DNA of 64,000 nucleotides from Trogon surrucura (lineage: Eukaryota > Chordata > Aves > Trogoniformes > Trogonidae), in contig CM036658.1 in the NCBI GenBank assembly GCA_020746105.1, positions 27,739,099-27,803,098 of the forward strand, in the 5' to 3' direction. Below the pieces are notes generated by a model that was given only the letters and a program-made list of their open reading frames with translations, was not told the origin of the DNA and searched no databases. Positions 13,801 to 25,800 of the stretch are shown here, piece after piece (position 1 is the first letter of the stretch; each line of letters begins with the position of its first letter). The translations under genes and the position numbers were made by a program.

Positions 13801-16800
13801 CTTTACAAGTGTCTGTAAAGTAATCTTAACTAGAAAAGAATTGCAGACAGAGTAAAGCTAGGGGGAAAAGCGTGGGGAATGGAGCTGTCTTATCAGTTGT
13901 TTTATCTCCTAATATAAAGAATGTCTGCACTTCCCGGAAAGTGAGAGCCTCTTTAAAGTATGGAATAAGGATAGCTTACTGAAATGGATTTAGACAAGGA
14001 TAAATCTGACACAAGCCTTCAAATACAGTGCAAGGAGGGAGTGCCTCCAGACAGTCTGTAGATAATTTTTTCCTGGTCAAGAACTAGGAGGACAAGCATC
14101 GTTCCTTCAGAATTTCATCTATTTTGTCATCCAAGAACAATTACTGATAACTTGAAGAACCTACGAATGTGGAGTAATTACTCTACTGAGTTTGCAAAAT
14201 CAGGGTATCACAGAATCACAGAATGTCAGGGATTGGAAGGGACCTCGAAAGATCATCACGTCCAATCCCCCTACCAGAGCAGGAACGCCTAGATAATGCT
14301 ACATGGGAACGTGTCCAGGCAGGTCTTGAATGTCTCCAGAGGAGATTCCACAACCTCCCTGGGCAGCCTGTTCCAGTGTTCCATCACCCTCACTGAGAAG
14401 TTTCTTCTCAAGTTTAAGCAGAACCTCTTATGTTCCAGTTTCAGCCCATTACCCCTTGTCCTCTCAGTGGTTGTCACCGAGAAGAGCCTGGCTCCATCCT
14501 CCTGACACTCACCCTTGATATATTTGTAAACATTAATGAGGTCACCCCTCAGTCTCCTCTTCTCCAAACTAAAGAGCCCCAGCTCCCTCAGCCTTTTCTC
14601 ATAAGGGAGATGCTCCACTCCCTTAATCATCGTAGTTGCCCTGTGCTGGACTCTCTCCAGTAGTTCCCTGTCTTTCTTGAACTGAGGGGCCCAGAACTGG
14701 ACACAATATTCCAGATGGGGTCTCACTAGGGCAGAGTAGAGGGGAAGGAGAACCTCTCTCGACCTACTAACCACCCCCCTTCTAATACACCCCAAGATGC
14801 CATTGGCCTTCCTGGCCACGAGGGCACAGTGCTGGCTCATGGTCATCGTGCTGTCCACCAAGACTCCCAGGTCCCTTTCCCCTACACTGCTCTCTAATAA
14901 GTCATTCCCCAACTTATACTGGAACCTGGGGTTGTTCCTACCCAGATGCAAGACTCTACACTTACCTTTGTTATATTTCATTAAATTTTTCCCTGCCCAA
15001 CTCTCCAGCCTGTCCAGATACTAGACTTTCAGTGTGAAGTGGTTTAGGAAATTGTTGAAATAGCAGTCTTAAGCCCTGTTGCAGAACATGTGGTCCTTAA
15101 ATATTAAACTATTAGCTCTATATGAGACTTTGGTGGCTATAATGCAACATGCAGTATTTGCTTCGGTACAAAAGAAACCGTATTAAAACAGTTCTGATTT
15201 GTTTGAATCGGTACACTTCATTATTAAGAACTTTTTACTGTTTTTTCCAGTAAAGTGGTGTTTGCTGAAATGGACCTGAGAGTAGGCTGACTTATGGGCA
15301 TAGTGTTCATTACACCAGAGGAGTTCAGTAATGTAGAAAACATGTTGCTGTTGTAAGCAACTATATAAAAGAGGTTTTCTGTATGATTTCTTAAACTGAA
15401 ATGAATACACCATCTCTGGAGCTGTGTTTGTTTATAAATGCAAGACCTGCCACAGCACATTTGTATTTCAGTGTCTTGAATTTCTAGAGGCATTGATAGA
15501 GAAATATTAATAGTAATGTAATCACAAAGTGTCTGACATATGGAATTCAAAGTACCTTTAACAAAATATTGAACAGAATCAATATATTTTAGGACAGGTT
15601 TATTATATTCTAAAAAGATGAATGTTTTTATTTTCAAAAGTTAACACTTATCAAGTTCCTTCTTGAACAAATTCCAACATAAGGATTTCTTTTTCTTTTG
15701 TTTTCTTTTTTTTCTCCTTTCCTTTGATAAAAATTCTAACTAATCTACTTTTCAGCATTTATTTTGGAGTTACGGCTTTGATTTTGTTCTTTTGGGGGTT
15801 GAGCTGAAACAGTTTGTATACATTAAGAGCAAGTTATTTAAGTTTCTACTAACAGTGGGAAACATGGCAATAAAATGAAATATATCAAGGGACAAAATAA
15901 CAATGTTAACTCCAGGGATTCTTGCATTTTTTTCCCATATTTTCCTTCTATACATAGACTGTCCTTTTGCGGGGGGTTATCTATATTCTTGTGAAAATGT
16001 ATTATCTTGTGGCTATATGTATATATGTGTATACTCACATCATGGAATCATAGAATGAGTCATAGAATGGCCTAGGTTGTAAGGGACCATAGAGATCATC
16101 TAATCCAACCTCCCTGCCATGGGCAGGGACGCCTCCCGACTGGACCAGGTTACTCAAGGCCTCATCCAACCTGGCCTTGAACATCTCAAGGGAGAGGGCA
16201 TTCACAACCTCTCTGGGCAATCTACTCCAGAGTCTTGCCACCCTTGTACTGAAGAATTTTTTCCTAAGATCCAATCTAAACCTGTTCTCCTTCAATTTAA
16301 ATCCATTTCTCCTTGTCCTATCAGTGGACACTCTTGTAAAAAGTCCCTCCCCAGCCTTCCTGTAGGTTCCCTTCAGGTATTGGAAGGCAGCTATTAGGTC
16401 CCCCCGAAGTCTTCTCTCTTCAAGGCTGAACAATCCCAGCTCCCGCAGTCTGTCCTTGTAGCAGAGGTGCTCCAGACCCTGGATCATCTTTGTGGCCCTC
16501 CTCTGAACACACTCCAATAGATCTATTGTCCCTCTTCTGGTGGGGACACCAGAACTGGACCCACTATTCAAGGTGGGGTTCTCAAAAGAGAAAAGAGGGA
16601 GAATCACCTCTCTTGATCTGCTGGTCACACTCCTCTTGATGCATCCCAGGACAGGGTTGGCCTTCTGGGCTGCATGAGCGCCCTGCCAGCTCATGTTGAG
16701 CTTCTCATCTATCAACACCCCCAAATCCTTCTCTTCAGGGCTACTCTTAACCCACTCTGTGCCCAGTTTGTATTTGTGCCTGGGATTGGCCCGACCCAGG

Positions 16801-19800
16801 TGAAGGACCTTGCACTTTGACTTGTTGAAACTCGTGCAGTTTACTCTGACCCATTTCTCAAGCCTGTCAAGGTCCCTCTGGATGGCATCTCTTCCCTCAA
16901 GGGAGTCCACGGCACCACACAGCTTCGTGTCATTGGCAGACTTGCTGAGGGTGCACTCGATGCTGTCATCCATGTCGCTGGCAAAGATGTTGAACAACAC
17001 TGGACCCAGAACAGACCCCTGAGGAACACCGCTTGTCACTGGTCTCCACATGGCATTGAGCCATTGACCACAACTCTTTGAGTGCGACCATTCAGCCAGT
17101 TCTTTATCCACCGAGTGGTCCATCTGTCAAATCTGTGTCTCTCCATCTTAGAGACAAGGATGTCATGTGGGACAGTGTGAAACACCTTGTACAACTCCAG
17201 GTAAATGACATCAGTCTCTTTTCCCATGTCAACCAGTGCTGTAGCTTTGTCATAGAAGGCCATGAAATTAGTCAAGCACGACTTGACCTTAGTGAAGCCA
17301 TGCTGGCTCTAACTGATCACCTTGTTATTTTTCTTGTGCCTTAGTACAGCTACCAGGAGGATCTCTTCTATGATTTTACCTGGCATGGAGGTGAGACTGA
17401 CCAGTCTGTAGTTGCCTGGACTTTCTTTGCTTCCCTTTTTTTAAAAAAGGGAATATCAAATATATGTATATGTATTTTAATATATGAATTACGAATTAAT
17501 ATAAAAATAAAAAACATACATCCACATGTATATCTACAGAAAAATTCCTGTCACTGTAGGTGTAGGAGCTGCTGGCGCACTGCTCTCTCTTAGTACACCC
17601 CTTGCATGCAAGTCACTACATTTATCTAAAAGAAAGCAAAAATTCCGTTATTTTCATTATTTTGTTATTAGCACTGTTTCATTGTAACTGTTCTAGTTTT
17701 CTTTTCCAATCCATAAGTCTTTCTACCTTATCCCCTTTCCCTTCCCTTTTGGGAAAGAGAGCCTCTGTCATTTGTTTAGTGACTGTCCCAGCCCTTATCC
17801 TCGACACATTCGAAGAAGAAAAAGCTATGAAAATGAAACATAGGCTCCAAGATAGTTGGCAGAGATCATTTCTGTAAACACCAGGATTTATTAAATTTTG
17901 CAATGTCTAAGTACAACCACAAAAATTCGTCTGAAAAAAAGTTGAGTCAAAATGCCAGTGAATATACCAGGCAGAAAAAATGTTGAATTTACAGAGAAAA
18001 ACCTTTGAGGGTAATAAAATTGAGATGATGGGCCCTGAATAGTAAAAAGAATAGCAAAAAAGAAATAACATAGTGTGTGAGCATATGGTGTCTTAAAATG
18101 TTGTCCTCCAGAAAGGAGAGGTCTCTGAAGAAAGATTTAACACTTCAAATAAGTAGGGGGAGTGTTATTTGTCAGATAAGCAGTAACTCGTGATTTCAAT
18201 TGATCTGGTTATGGTATTTTAGCCTATCAGTTGTTGAGGAAAAAGTGGCAGATTGCAGGGACATTCCTTGAACAGTATCAGTTCCTAGCTGTTCATGAAC
18301 AGGCACTTCCTGGATTAGAGTTTGTTTTTTCACTGAGTCACTGACTATTGCAATATTTGTTTTTGTTTTGTTTTCTTTTCTTTTTAGATAACTGTAGTGA
18401 CTTGAATTCGGAACTGCAAAGAGTGCTGACAGGCCTGGAAAATGTTGTCTGCGGGAGGAAGAAAAGCAGCTGCAGTTTATCGGTAGCAGAAGTGGATAGA
18501 CACATTGAGCAACTCACTACCGCCAGCGAACATTGTGATTTAGCCATTAAGGTAACGGTAACATTAGGCTCTAAGCGCAGCATGTGCATTGCCTGAGACA
18601 CCTGATCACATTCTGTAGTGATAGCACTTCCAAAGGTGTCAAAACTACTTCACAGAAATCAGCTCCGACTCAACGGTGTGTGTTGGGTAAGCAGTAGTAC
18701 ACCTGTTTTTACACTGGGTTCTCCAAGGTGCAGGAGTAGCTACTAATAGACTTCTGATCTCAAATCAGAAATTTGTCTTCTGATCATTTCTGAGATAGGA
18801 GAAATGGGGACACGCAGCAGTTAGTTTACTGTCTGAAGGTTATCTGGCAAACAAGTTGTCATTTGCCCAAGGTTACACAGCTAGTAATTCACTGGTAGCT
18901 GGAAACAAAATATGTAATACTCACTGAAATTTGGAGATAAAGTGCCATAAACTATGCATTAGTTGTGACTTTACTGTCTTAAAATATGAAGCTAATATTT
19001 AACACAAAGCATATGTAGTATGTTAATTCTAATGGGACAAGCCAGACATACGAATAAATAAGTCAACTGATAGTTGTATGTCTTAGTTTTATTATGCATG
19101 TAACAGAACAAGAAAAAGGATGCCTGACAACACATGTAATGAAGGAACTGCAGTTCAGAACCTGAAAGTGGGTGAACTGTAGAGTATCTTATATATACAG
19201 GGAAAGAGCTGAACAAGTTTTTTGTGTTGGATGGAAAGGTGACAGTGACTCATTTATACAAAAACATATTGGCATTTCATTCTTCAAGTGGAGAGGTCTG
19301 TGACTGTTCTAGGCAGTTTAGACAGTGCGTTGGTATACTACTGGGAAAGGTGCCCTCTGTCCCTGCTGGTGTGTGGTGCCTGAGAAATATAATGGCCTGT
19401 AAAGAAATTTGTGTTGAGTAGTAGTTTGAAAAATGTGGGTCTATTTGAGAGAGAGACAGACTTACTTCTGGGTCTCTTGAGAATGATCTTAAAGCAGTTT
19501 ATTTGAGTCCCTTGGAGGATTAGCATCAATACTTTATTACATAGTATTATATGGAGTTTTAGAGTTAAGTATTCTCAGAAGTCAGTATTCAGCAAGAGAG
19601 ATTGTGGATCCTGGAAAACAGGTAGACGTTGATTTGTGTGCACAAGTCTCTGAAGTGAGATGAGATGAAAACTTCGCAGGAGGTGGATTCATCAAAAATG
19701 TCAAAATATACGCCATAAGCTTAATTCTCAAGGTTTTTATTTTAATCTCATTATTTCCTGTTGATTCAAATTAACTGCAGTCAAACTTCTGTAGTGGTAA

Positions 19801-22800
19801 GTAACTGTCAGCAGTCTTTTCTGGGACTGAGATGCAAGCCCTTTATTTTCCATGTCATCTCTGCATGCATAGCTGTGTTGGGTAGAAAGCTTTTTCCCGC
19901 TGCCTGCGCCATAGAGCCTGAGAGCATGTCACTTGTGTGTTTAAAACCTACACATAAAGCCTCTCTACAAGTCCACCCATGAATGAAAGTCATATCTCCT
20001 TTCCTGCTTCCTCAGACAGAGAACTGAGAGGAGTTTTAAAACATGAACAGAAACCTGAAATATTCTGACTGTCCTTTACTGTTGGCTTTTTTCTTCACTG
20101 GTGGACTAATGCATTTGATTGGTTTGAATCCTGCTTTTATGGTTAAATTTCACCAGATTTATTTAAAGCTGTTGCCGGGAAATTTTGGGGAAGGCCTCTT
20201 CTATACAAATCATGTGACCCTAGCTAGCTCAATTGTTTCTGTCCCACAAAGAATGAAAAGACCTTCAAATGAGATTTATCAGAGTGTCTGATAAACTGAA
20301 CAGTTAACAAAACTGTTCTTTGTTTAAGAAAATTTCCACAGAGTAGGCTGGTTAATGCTATGTGTATTTTGAAGAGTAAGTAACTATCAGTAACAGATAT
20401 TGACCACTAAAATGCTGCTGGCTGAAAAAAAAGTATTTCCAAACATGAACCATTTAAAACATCAGAACCAGATGCATTGGGTCAGACCAAAAGTTCACCT
20501 GTCTAGTCGCAGATGCCGATGGAAAGGTTGTATGGAAAAGGGCATGCTTAGTATGTCCTTCTCTTTCCTTCAAAGATGCTTCCACTAAGATGATTTCAGG
20601 AACTTCTTCAGAGACGATGTCTTTGTGTTTAATAGTCATGGGTGGGATTTTCTTCCGTGTTTGTATCTAATGTGTTTTTTAGCCCATTTAAACTTTTGAC
20701 CTCTATGAATTCTGGTAGGAATAAATTCTGCTATTGAGTTATGCCTTGTGAAAGGCATATGTTGATTTTTTGCTTCTTTTAAACCTGCTGATTTCATCTG
20801 ATGCTGTATCTGTAACACAACACCTCTTGTAAGGAAACTAAGGCAGAGACTATTGATGACAGTGTCAGAGACAAGACTGGAAGTACTGTGATATGACATC
20901 CTGCCCTATGCTCAGAACATTACATTGCAATTCAGTCCTATAATCCATGAAATTATTCCCTTATTTATATGCTGTGCAGCAGCATGCTGGATAAAACTGC
21001 TTTGAAGAAAAATAAACAACCTGGTAGTTTACATAGATGTATACATGTAAAAATATGTAAAAATATCCACGTAAAAATTTTATTTACTGTGGTAGCTTGT
21101 GGATCATCAGACCAGAGAATCATGAGTAAAACAGTACTGATCACGCCAAAATGAAGGAGCATAGAAGCAAGCAGACCAGCCCATCAGTTTTGTTAAAGAC
21201 TGTAGGGTGTCCCTTAGTACAACTGTCAGACCCATGATGATGCTCTCACTGCCTCAGCCTTGTACTGGGTAGATGGTGGCAATGGAGTTTGAAGAAACAG
21301 CTGCAGCCTCTCTGTCTGAAGATACCTCCATGGTATTGAGCCACTGATGCTGCTTTCTCATGACAGTCCTTCCTCTTTTGGTGTGGCTCCAGGCTTATCA
21401 TCCACGTTAGTGCTCTGAGGAGGAGAAGAGGCTGGGGAAAGGGAGAGATTGGAAGAATAGCAGCAGTAGGAGCATGGGGAATAAGAAGGAAGGAGGCAGC
21501 ACCAGAACTTAGCATTAAAGGGGTGAGGAAACAGCATGGGAAATGTGTGATAAAGGAGAGAAGTTTTGGGGAAAAAAGGGAGAGGAGAAGACAGCAACAA
21601 AGAAGCACGGCTTAAAATAAAGCTGGCATCATCAAGAGAGAATGCTTCTGCCGTTACGGAGTTTTTCTTCACATTGTAAAATTAGCTGCCATATGCTTAT
21701 TCAGAGCTTGAACTCATCCTCATGTGGTGTTAAAGTAATTTACCTTGTCATAGTTTGAGATCCATAGGTCTAAGTGAAATGGGCTCAGGTTGCACCAAGG
21801 GAGGTTTAGACTGGATATTACAAAAAAATTCTTCATTGAAAGAGTCTTGAAGCATTGAAACAGGCTGCCTTGGGAAGTGGTGGAGTCACCATCCCTGGCA
21901 GTGTTCAAAAAATGTGGCACTTCGGGATATGGTTTAGTGGTCATGGTGATATTAGATTGGTGGTTAGACTTGATGATCTCTTAGAGGTCTTTTCCAACCT
22001 TAATGATTTTATGATTTTAATGTCGAGGAGAGCTGCAGCTTCTTTAATCTTACAGAGATGTTGCAAGGCATTACTCTCAGAAAATATTTTAAGCTTACTA
22101 CCAAGTATGTAAGCAGAATTATCATATAGATGTGCTGTCATGTAAGTTTTATATTTATGACTCCAAATATATTGCAGTTCTGTGGAACAAGTACGTGAAA
22201 TATGATCTAAAGCAATAAACTGAACTTGATTGCAAAAGTTTTGTCCCTGCTTCTTCCATAGAGGTGTCTTAAAGTAGTTGTTAAAAATGGACTTTTAAAT
22301 AACCAACTTTTTATTGTAATGGACAAATAATAAAACTTCACTGATACCTCCGTGTCAGACAGTGCTGAAAACACTGGGATGATTGCTTGCAGGAAAAAAA
22401 ATAAAACAAAACAAAACACAAAACCCACTTGTATCTTTAACTTGGTTTGTCATTTTCAGCTGCTCTCTAATGGGTTCTTTTAGTTCCTCCCAAATTAACT
22501 TAGTTTGTATTTTTTTAATGTATAAATACTAAGTCCTTTTGAATAGAACAACTGACTAGACTACTTCTAACCTTGGTACATGAGTTAGTTATCTTCCATA
22601 TTAAACTTAAAATTGTAGGCTTTAACTATAACTTGTTCTTGGATTATCCACTGAAATCAAACTTTCTACGTTGCTAGTTCCATCATCTCGTCATTTATTT
22701 TCTGTATTTCTTCCCACCGTTTTAATGCAGACCAGTTTCAGAGAGTTTACAGGAACTTTTAAGCAACATTTGCAGGATTTCTGCTTGTTGCAGACATCTT

Positions 22801-25800
22801 CCATGAGTGAAGAGATGTGATGCAGGCACAACATACACTGAGCAGTAGAATCAGAACTGCAGATAATCGCCTGACATGTTGAGCGTTATGCTGTGTTTCA
22901 ACAGGTTGAATGCTCAGTCGGATGGTAATTTTAGGCATAGAGGTATTCCCTTGCTGTTGCCATGTGCCTGTGGTTGAGTTTCATCTAGTGGAAGTTGCTG
23001 AATTACGGTTCGTGCTGAATGGTACCTACAAGGCACTGTTTTGAGCAAGGAGATGGGATGGGAAATGCTGAAGGGCATTTTATGTCCCGGAGAAACTCAG
23101 CCTTTTTTAAACACTGCAAAAGCTGTAATGTTTTCTGGTGTAATGTAAGCCCAGACGAGACTAGTTTTCTTTCTATCTCTCTGTCAGCTTGAGGAAGGAA
23201 CATGCTTGGTGACATGGGAGAGAAGAGTCTTCTTTTTTTACTGTCCCCACTTTTTTCTTACCCTTTTGTAGAGTTCATCTACAGCTAAGAAGGGCCCCAT
23301 GCCATTTCTGCCGGTTACTCAGGCAAGGAAGCAACAAGCACAGTGCTTACCCATGACAAGGAGTCATTAATTTGTTTCAAAGCATTCTGAGATTACACTA
23401 CTGGGATTACTGTCACTCACAAGTGACGGATGTTTTAGTTGCATATGAAGCATCCATCTGCTTTAGTGTTGATCTGTATTAAATCCTTGAATAATATGGT
23501 CAAACTGTCGGACAAAATAAGCAGTCATTCTGTTTGATATTACTTATCAAACAGAAGAAGCAAACTAATGGTGTTGTAGGGCTGGGTGCCTACATCTAAG
23601 TGTATATAGTTTCCTGTTACACTCTTCTGTCCTGTGTACAGTTAGTCTTGTTTCAGTCATGTTTCTCTGCTTCCTTCTGTTTTTGATGACTGTGTTTTTG
23701 CAGACTGTAGAAGAGATTGAGGGCGTACTGGGACGCGACCTTTATCCGAATCTGTCTGAAGAGCGATCTCGATGGGAAAAGGAGCTAGCTGGCTTGCGGG
23801 AAGAGAATGAGAGCCTCACAGCCATGCTGTGTAGCAAAGAAGAGGAGCTGAACAGAACCAAGGCCACCATGAATGCTATTCGTGAAGAAAGGGACAGACT
23901 GCGTAGAAGGGTAAGGCTGCTACATAGATGACGACTTCCTGTTCCTCCTCTTTAATTTTGTCACCAGAACAAGTTCCTTTTTTATCTCGCTTCCTGTACT
24001 GGCCGTGTGCCTTTTTGTTTTTAAAGCTAAGCCATGCATGTTACGGAACTAGGACAAAACTGAACATAATTGAAAAAAAGTGTGTGGTGAATAGCCAAAA
24101 GGTGTACAGCAATCTCATGTCAAAAATCGTGTGTTAACATCTCCAAGGAAGCATATGTAACTTGTCTGTAAAGAAAGCAGATGTTCATTTAGTAGCGTTT
24201 CCTTTGAGGCATTTTTTTTCCTGTAAACAACAAGTATTTCTTTGTTTTTGATGGGAATTAAGTTTCTGATTAGGAGAAAGAAAAAGAACAGGACTCCTGT
24301 CAGTGGGTAATAGTTCTCAGAAATGAACAACGAGTAGTCCCACCCATGTCTTGGGTCCCTGTCTACAAGTGATGCTGCAAGATCAGATAAAGGCCTTGTG
24401 TTTTGTGTGGAGTCCAAAGTGAAAAAAAAAAACAAAGAAACGTGTTCACAAAAAAGATAGAAAAACTCGAGACAACATGGCGTCAATCTCTTGTACTTTT
24501 AAAATTTGTTAAGTTTATCCCTGTTAAATCTGCACAGGTTTGGCCAGATAGGAAATAATTTTCTTTTTAAACAGGTTGTTTGAGGTTTATGTTCAGTTTG
24601 AGTGACAATTTAGACCACTGTATCTTGGTAAAATTATTGGAAATGTTGCTGTTTACCTACTGGCATTTGATAGACCTTTTATGCAAATACTGCATTCATA
24701 AAACAACATTGTTCTCTAGTGACTGTGTCATTTTAGCATGAAGCTCTGTCTTGTGTCACTTGCAGTTCTCAAATATCGAGCCACAAATTACCTTTACGAA
24801 ACTCTCTTAATACTAGAAAAAGGTATGTGTGATGAAGGAAGAAGAGTAATCTCCTGTCATACAAGACAAGACCACTTCAACATTTCCTTCAAAAATTTAC
24901 TTTTATTATGTACCCTATGTGTGAGTTGTTGTCAGTCTTGAAGTTTTTTAATTGTTTTTTAGCAACATTTCTTTTTAAATGGAAGTAGTACTACCCTTGA
25001 GCTACAGAAGTAGCGTTTGTGTACCTGGTGAGTTATTGCAAGATTGGGGTGAGGAGGAGGAGGTGGCAAGCAGACAGAGAGTAGAATCATACTTCTTTTT
25101 TTTTTTTTTTTTTACACAAATGCAGATATTAACACTACAGATGGTACAAACCAATACTGGAGTATCAAAAAAAAAAATTAAATGGCTTTGAGGATAAATT
25201 AATAGAAAAATATTTAAATTCTGAGAAGTATAAAATGCAAGTTAAGGCACTTAAAAGATTGATTACAAGAATTTGCGCTGACAGCCAGGAGCTCCTCAGA
25301 AAACAAATGAGGGGAAAAAATTGGTGTTTATACCCTTCAGGAATCAGCATGGCTGATGCATGGTGGCAAATTCAACCCTACAATATGCTAGATAAGTTAT
25401 TTTCAGTAGAGATTGGAAAGACTCTGTAAAGAATAGTGAGATCTGATCTGGAATGTTATATGTAGTTCTTATCTCTTATGCTTGAAAAGGTTTGATTTAA
25501 GTTTAGAAAAAAATGTAGAAGATGGTCAGAGAAATGGGCAGTTTACTTGGAGAAGTGACTTAAATAGTTTTTCCTGTTTAGCTTGGCAAAGCAAAACCTG
25601 AATTTAATTTCTCCTTGCAGTTGCTGGAGAAAGCAAGTAAGAATGGGAGCTAATGGCTGTTCAAATTTAGGGACAAAACTGGAGCAAGAACAGAGTAATA
25701 TAAACTACTTGTGGCTGTATTAGGCCAGAAATTACACTATGTGGTGCCTAAAAGACAAGAGGATTGTGGTTCTAAAGAAAGAGTAAGGAGTGAGGCTACC

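Larger units (their letters stand above)
13529..18387. other. MCC intron b-c (4.9 kb)
   Basis: Nearly half of it is two antisense CR1 copies (14207-15019 and 16038-17455). The stretch 17455-17535 is AT-rich low-complexity sequence. A T-rich run precedes exon c. Confidence 0.88.
18552..23703. other. MCC intron c-d (5.2 kb)
   Basis: Holds an old minus-strand CR1 (about 20465-20830) and a plus-strand CR1 tail (21765-22018). I see nothing identifiable in 18558-20460 or 22020-23650. Confidence 0.85.
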
